A stretch of 16,480 nucleotides of DNA from Treponema sp. UBA4328 (GTDB lineage: Bacteria; Spirochaetota; Spirochaetia; Treponematales; Treponemataceae): the NCBI GenBank assembly GCA_002394465.1, contig DGTU01000147.1, forward strand, positions 1 through 16,480, in the 5' to 3' direction. Positions 14,501-16,480 of the stretch are shown piece by piece. A program made the position numbers and the translations under genes. Each line of letters starts with the position of its first letter. Within the stretch, counting starts at the first letter, position 1. The notes under the pieces were generated by a model, which was not told the origin of the DNA, ran no database searches, and saw nothing but the letters and a program-made list of their open reading frames with translations.

Positions 14501-16315
14501 AAATTTTACCTTGCACTGAAGCTTGTCAAATTCTGCGTATGCCGTTACGTCTTCTTCCGGCATGGTGAACGTATAGTAAATTCCGTTTTCGCCGTTCTGT
14601 TCCGTAAGCTCTATTTCTTCGCCGGCTGAATCCTTTACTGTCAGTGAATCAGCGCGGTATGCGTAAGTTTCTTCAGGTACGAGCGAAACGGCAACTTCTT
14701 CGCCCGGAAGGTAATATTCCTTTTCAGTGCTGAATGTTCCGTTTACGGTATTTTCATCAGCGAGAATCCTGTAACCCTTTACGGCAAATTCAATTGAAAC
14801 TGAGATTTCACCGTCCGGCATTGCAAATTGCCATGCTTTACCTTCTTCAACCTCAGTGAGGGGAAGGTTTTCTCCTCCGCATGTAACGGTAATTGTGCCG
14901 ATTTTGTAGTTTTCGTCAGGCGTTACGGTGAGCGTGACGAAGCTTCCGGCCATTGCAGAGGTCATGTTAGAAGTTACAGTACCGTGTTCAACAGAAGGAA
15001 CCGTTACTGAATAGAAGATTCCGCTTCCTTCTTTCCACTGGGCATAGAGGGTAAGGGTTTCATTAAGAATGAGTGTCTGACCGTTTGTATATGAAGTTCC
15101 GCTTCCGTCCGGGGCAGTGTTCCATCCTGAGCAGTAACAGCCTTCAAGGGCGAAGGTGCTTGCAGGCAGCTGAACTGAACTTCCGGCAGGAACGCTTATT
15201 TCTTCCATTTCGCCTTCTGCATTATCGTTTCCCTTGTTGAAAGAAACCGTGCAGGTCATTCCCCACTGTGCATAAAGCGTCATGCTGTCCTGCGGAATGA
15301 AGGCTGCCTTATCGTCATAGCGGTCGCCTGAGCCGTCTTTTGAAGTGTTCCAGCAGGCAAATCCGTAATCCGTGCGTGTAAAGGCGTTTTCCCTGAGGGT
15401 GACTTCTTCACCTTCGAGAAGTGTCTGAGACTGTATTTCTCCGTCACCGCCGTTTGAATCATAGGAAACCGTAATTACTTTTTTCCATGAAGCAAACAGT
15501 TCAATGTTTGTCGTTATCTGTGTTTCAAAATCAAATGTGTTTCCGAGTGAAGAATCTGAATACCATCCCATAAAACGGTATCCGGCTTTTTCAGGTGAAG
15601 CAGGCTTTTTTGCCCTGTATCCTTCTGCAACAATCTGATCTTCTATATAACTGCCGCCGTTAGTGTTGAATGATACTGTGCACGGTGATTTCCAGATTGC
15701 GTAAAGGGTGGTGTCGCCGCTGAAGGTTGCTGCACCGTCAGGCGTGTATGAAGTTCCGCTTCCGCTGGAATTTGTATTCCATTCAGCAAGGACTTTTCCT
15801 GCCTTTGAAAAAGATGATTCAGGAAGCTTTATTGAAATGTCTTCAGGAACTGTCATAGTGCAGGTCGTTCCGCTTCCCCCGTTTGAACTGAAGGTTACGG
15901 TGTGAGGAACTGCCCACTGGGCGTATAAAGTTATGTTCCTGGTTACTACAAGTGAAGTTCCGTCTGAATAACCTGTTCCGTGTCCGTCTGAAACCGTATT
16001 CCATGCAACGAACATCTTGCCCTCATCATGAGTGAGAAGAGGGGATGAACCGTCGTCTACGACAGGAAGGCTGATGATTGTGCCGGCCTTTACCGTTACG
16101 CTTTTGAGCGCTGATGTGTCTCCGGTTCCGCCGTTTACGTCAAAGCTTACTGTATACGAAGCGTTTTTGTTTACCGGTTCTTCGGAAGTATCTTCGCTTT
16201 CGCATGAGAGAAAAGAAAACATTCCGAGTAAAAGAACCGCCAGAAAAAGGGAAGCCTTATGCACCCCTCCCGAATATGCCTGTGGCATTGCTGATAAGAA
16301 ACTCTTTTTACACAT
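11534..16315 (-). CDS. Giant BspA/InlB-like leucine-rich-repeat surface lipoprotein
   Basis: A 1593-residue exported protein, probably a cell-surface adhesin or binding protein. The signal has an unusually long N-region, a hydrophobic core (ASLFLAVLLLGMFSFL, 21-36) and a lipobox ending SFLSC with Cys38, acceptable for spirochaetes. Six InlB-type B-repeats follow: 53-134, 137-209, 211-278, 280-351, 353-427 and 599-675. Most contain W-N-T-x3-G-x-G and end in LYAQW. Two divergent Gly-rich repeats (433-511, 513-597, ending FAMPDGEISVSIEF and FTMPEEDVTAYAEF) sit between the fifth and sixth. After a linker come about 27 TpLRR/BspA repeats (745-1557; consensus LTSVTIPSSVTSIGDYAF-NC) and a short polar tail. 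Three of the LRR units carry long inserts. It is the first gene of the envelope operon. A TATAAT box 7 bp before the ATG fixes the start. The LRR half has clearly lower GC than the N-terminal half. Confidence 0.93.
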   Translation of the reverse strand: MCKKSFLSAMPQAYSGGVHKASLFLAVLLLGMFSFLSCESEDTSEEPVNKNASYTVSFDVNGGTGDTSALKSVTVKAGTIISLPVVDDGSSPLLTHDEGKMFVAWNTVSDGHGTGYSDGTSLVVTRNITLYAQWAVPHTVTFSSNGGSGTTCTMTVPEDISIKLPESSFSKAGKVLAEWNTNSSGSGTSYTPDGAATFSGDTTLYAIWKSPCTVSFNTNGGSYIEDQIVAEGYRAKKPASPEKAGYRFMGWYSDSSLGNTFDFETQITTNIELFASWKKVITVSYDSNGGDGEIQSQTLLEGEEVTLRENAFTRTDYGFACWNTSKDGSGDRYDDKAAFIPQDSMTLYAQWGMTCTVSFNKGNDNAEGEMEEISVPAGSSVQLPASTFALEGCYCSGWNTAPDGSGTSYTNGQTLILNETLTLYAQWKEGSGIFYSVTVPSVEHGTVTSNMTSAMAGSFVTLTVTPDENYKIGTITVTCGGENLPLTEVEEGKAWQFAMPDGEISVSIEFAVKGYRILADENTVNGTFSTEKEYYLPGEEVAVSLVPEETYAYRADSLTVKDSAGEEIELTEQNGENGIYYTFTMPEEDVTAYAEFDKLQCKVKFASSITGCDDMPSETSVDMGTQIILPSCTYFYYGTGYTFRNWNAESTGSGTAYTAGTSFVVNDDVTFWAQCDSGYTTTVSNLSTLLGNIKKHSLTSAKIIITDAKTSDVTGSTASSISPVGQNLASYSSVKVALTLNQNANLTSIGNYAFYYRSNLTSVSMPSNITSIGDYAFYNCSGLSGITIPGSVTSIGTYAFRYCSSLSSLSFAYPYNISSAGTGAFRDCTSLTSVYIPSGIKTIADEMFCGCTKLNNVSYSGTATVCIGRGAFSGCTKLPEIFIPETVQRIDEDAFSGCTGATKIIFNNSTPKLTVISNGAFKNCSSLTSVTIPSTITKISDYTFDGCTAAVFTIPASVTVIGNYSFRNCNRIARTTIPNSVTSIGNYAFAGCAYPEVTYIEIPSSVKTIGDYAFSNCKYIKYVSIPNSVTSIGKYAFYNSTNVQSITFDDNSKTETIGECAFKNCQNVSNITVPDSVKTIGLGAFSGIISLKTLSLPFVGSSSSKTSYDNTTYFGYIFGKDSYTGGSEAAQYYNWEYFSYSSAQRFYIPDTLKNVTIRNGTIWDGAFSGCLKIQSIDLGSGVTEIKDGAFYACAAMTYMKIPSTVTKIGSAVFGCCSGLKTLILPYLGSSSSTTMYFGNLFSAKNSSVTGTNSSDFTKTTQGSYSYYVPNALTDVTINGSSIQSSAFQNCKYLTYVRLPNVTSIPSYAFEGCEKLNINTTLSNSKTTSIGTYAFSGCNKTSDLTVPTTVQTIERGAFAGCTSLQTVDLPFTGKGKNAVQDNAENLFGWIFGTASCEDCTLTEQTYGKTIKSYIPDSILRVTIRGYAEYGAFENCVRVGSITYTKAQTEIPPMLCFNCNYLSNFTFPSGVTKIGADAFNSCKCLYSISIPDSVVMIRSYAFAGCSNLKTVSFGSGIKQIAAKVFNNCSSLSSVTFASPGNWKYLGTSSSDITNWENCTGGKTSSSLKKGNSASQNADALRLSKNVLDNYVYKFE
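11645..14083 (-). repeat. Tandem TpLRR/BspA leucine-rich repeat array
   Basis: About 27 units, mostly 23 residues (69 bp), encode residues 745-1557 of the giant lipoprotein. The similarity is visible in the DNA too: variants of GCATAATCTCCGATTG recur, for example near 13277, 13990, 14058 and 13921. Repeats this similar can recombine, so unit number may vary between strains. Three expanded units (about 13051-12806, 12661-12446 and 12229-12014) interrupt the regular spacing. Confidence 0.85.
14291..16159 (-). repeat. InlB-type B-repeat (Flg_new-like) array with two divergent repeats
   Basis: Six B-repeats of about 70-80 residues and two divergent repeats encode residues 53-675. The B-repeats share a start of the form TVSF-x-x-N-G-G, a central Trp followed by N-T-x3-G-x-G, and an LYAQW end. 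The third copy lacks the G-x-G loop and instead reads GWYSDSSLGNTF. The two divergent repeats (about 15019-14525) end in a F-x-M-P-x-x-x-x-x-x-x-x-F pattern. Such arrays usually act as stalks or ligand-binding spacers. Confidence 0.85.
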
Positions 16316-16322
16316 GTAAAGG

Positions 16323-16331
16323 ATTATAACA
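16323..16331 (-). promoter_or_regulatory. Extended -10 promoter of the envelope operon, predicted leaderless
   Basis: On the minus strand TGT-TATAAT runs from 16331 to 16323, an extended -10 element. Seven bases (CCTTTAC) lead to the ATG at 16315, with no ribosome binding site. The -35 region (CTGTTA, 17-bp spacing) is weak. This promoter would drive all three envelope genes down to the terminator at 8265-8299. Confidence 0.75.
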
Positions 16332-16344
16332 CAGAGTTATAAAA

Positions 16345-16373
16345 ATAACAGAAGTTTAGGAAAATTTTATAAT
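16345..16373 (+). promoter_or_regulatory. Candidate promoter of gap
   Basis: A perfect TATAAT at 16368-16373 has a 4-of-6 -35 candidate, ATAACA (16345-16350), at 17 bp. The start site would lie near 16380, giving a leader of about 65 bases. A second possible -10, TATATT (16409-16414), is closer to the gene, so the exact start is uncertain. This promoter and that of the envelope operon are divergent within 130 bp. Confidence 0.5.
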
Positions 16374-16445
16374 GTAGACTAATTTAATAAAATCGGTTAT
16401 CCTTATTTTATATTATTTTGAATCTTTATTTTTAGGAGATATACT

Positions 16446-16480
16446 ATGGCAAATGTAAGAGTTGCTATTAATGGTTTCGG
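16446..16480 (+). CDS. gap: Glyceraldehyde-3-phosphate dehydrogenase, 3'-truncated by the window edge
   Basis: Only the first 11 full codons are present, reading MANVRVAINGF and continuing into a Gly codon. This matches the start of the NAD-binding Rossmann fold of type I GAPDH (family pattern KVGINGFGRIGR), a glycolytic enzyme of the cytoplasm. The ATG is preceded by a strong ribosome site, AGGAG at 16434-16438 with a 7-base gap, unlike the leaderless genes in this window. The catalytic Cys and the rest of the protein lie outside, so the call rests on the N-terminal signature alone. Confidence 0.85.
   Translation, partial: MANVRVAINGF

Noticed and set aside
16262..16271. GGGAGGGG on the minus strand as a ribosome site for a shorter giant lipoprotein starting at a GTG (residue 18).
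   Set aside because: The GTG overlaps the purine run with no spacing, and the upstream ATG has a well-placed promoter. The purine run appears to be ordinary coding sequence.
16316..16445. Riboswitch or structured leader upstream of gap.
   Set aside because: The 130-bp spacer is very AT-rich, and I could find no conserved stem or recognisable aptamer in it.

Overview
The window looks like chromosomal DNA from a host- or gut-associated spirochaete, most likely Treponema or a close relative. This is inferred, not proven. The pointers are a moderate-to-low GC content, lipoprotein signal peptides with relaxed lipoboxes, a BspA/InlB-type leucine-rich-repeat surface lipoprotein, and a TGS-kinase fusion. 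No RNA gene, CRISPR array, transposase or prophage gene was seen.

Layout. Positions 1-1647 hold asparagine synthetase B on the + strand, with its first ~28 codons outside the window. It is followed by a cluster of small inverted repeats (1653-1718). Then comes a uridine-kinase-like nucleoside kinase with a ThrRS-like N-terminus (1761-3425, +). It converges, with only 5 bp between stop codons, on a minus-strand pair: a membrane protein with a GNAT-like tail (3431-4051) and a GGDEF/EAL cyclic-di-GMP protein (4073-5803). Upstream of that pair is a CHY-type zinc-finger protein (5880-6200, -). It is divergent from a long-chain acyl-CoA ligase (6302-8266, +), which ends in a strong bidirectional terminator (8265-8299). 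From 16315 down to 8303 on the minus strand lies a three-gene envelope operon: a 1593-residue repeat-rich lipoprotein, a probable beta-barrel outer-membrane protein, and a 505-residue lipoprotein. The window ends with the first codons of a GAPDH gene (16446 onward, +).

How the genes work together. The metabolic genes (asnB, nucleoside kinase, acyl-CoA ligase, gap) are ordinary housekeeping functions with no evident link to one another. The three exported proteins are tightly spaced (26 and 19 bp gaps), each internal gene has a good ribosome binding site, and they share one promoter and one terminator. They probably form a functional surface unit whose role cannot be read from sequence alone.

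The most striking signal is in transcription and translation starts. Four genes that begin transcription units (1761, 6200 minus, 6302, 16315 minus) each have a TATAAT-like -10 box exactly 7 bp before the ATG and no Shine-Dalgarno sequence, which predicts leaderless mRNAs. The operon-internal genes, the GGDEF/EAL gene and gap instead have AGGAG/GGGAG-type ribosome sites. A second signal is a sharp base-composition change inside the giant lipoprotein gene, at the junction between its InlB-type half and its leucine-rich-repeat half.
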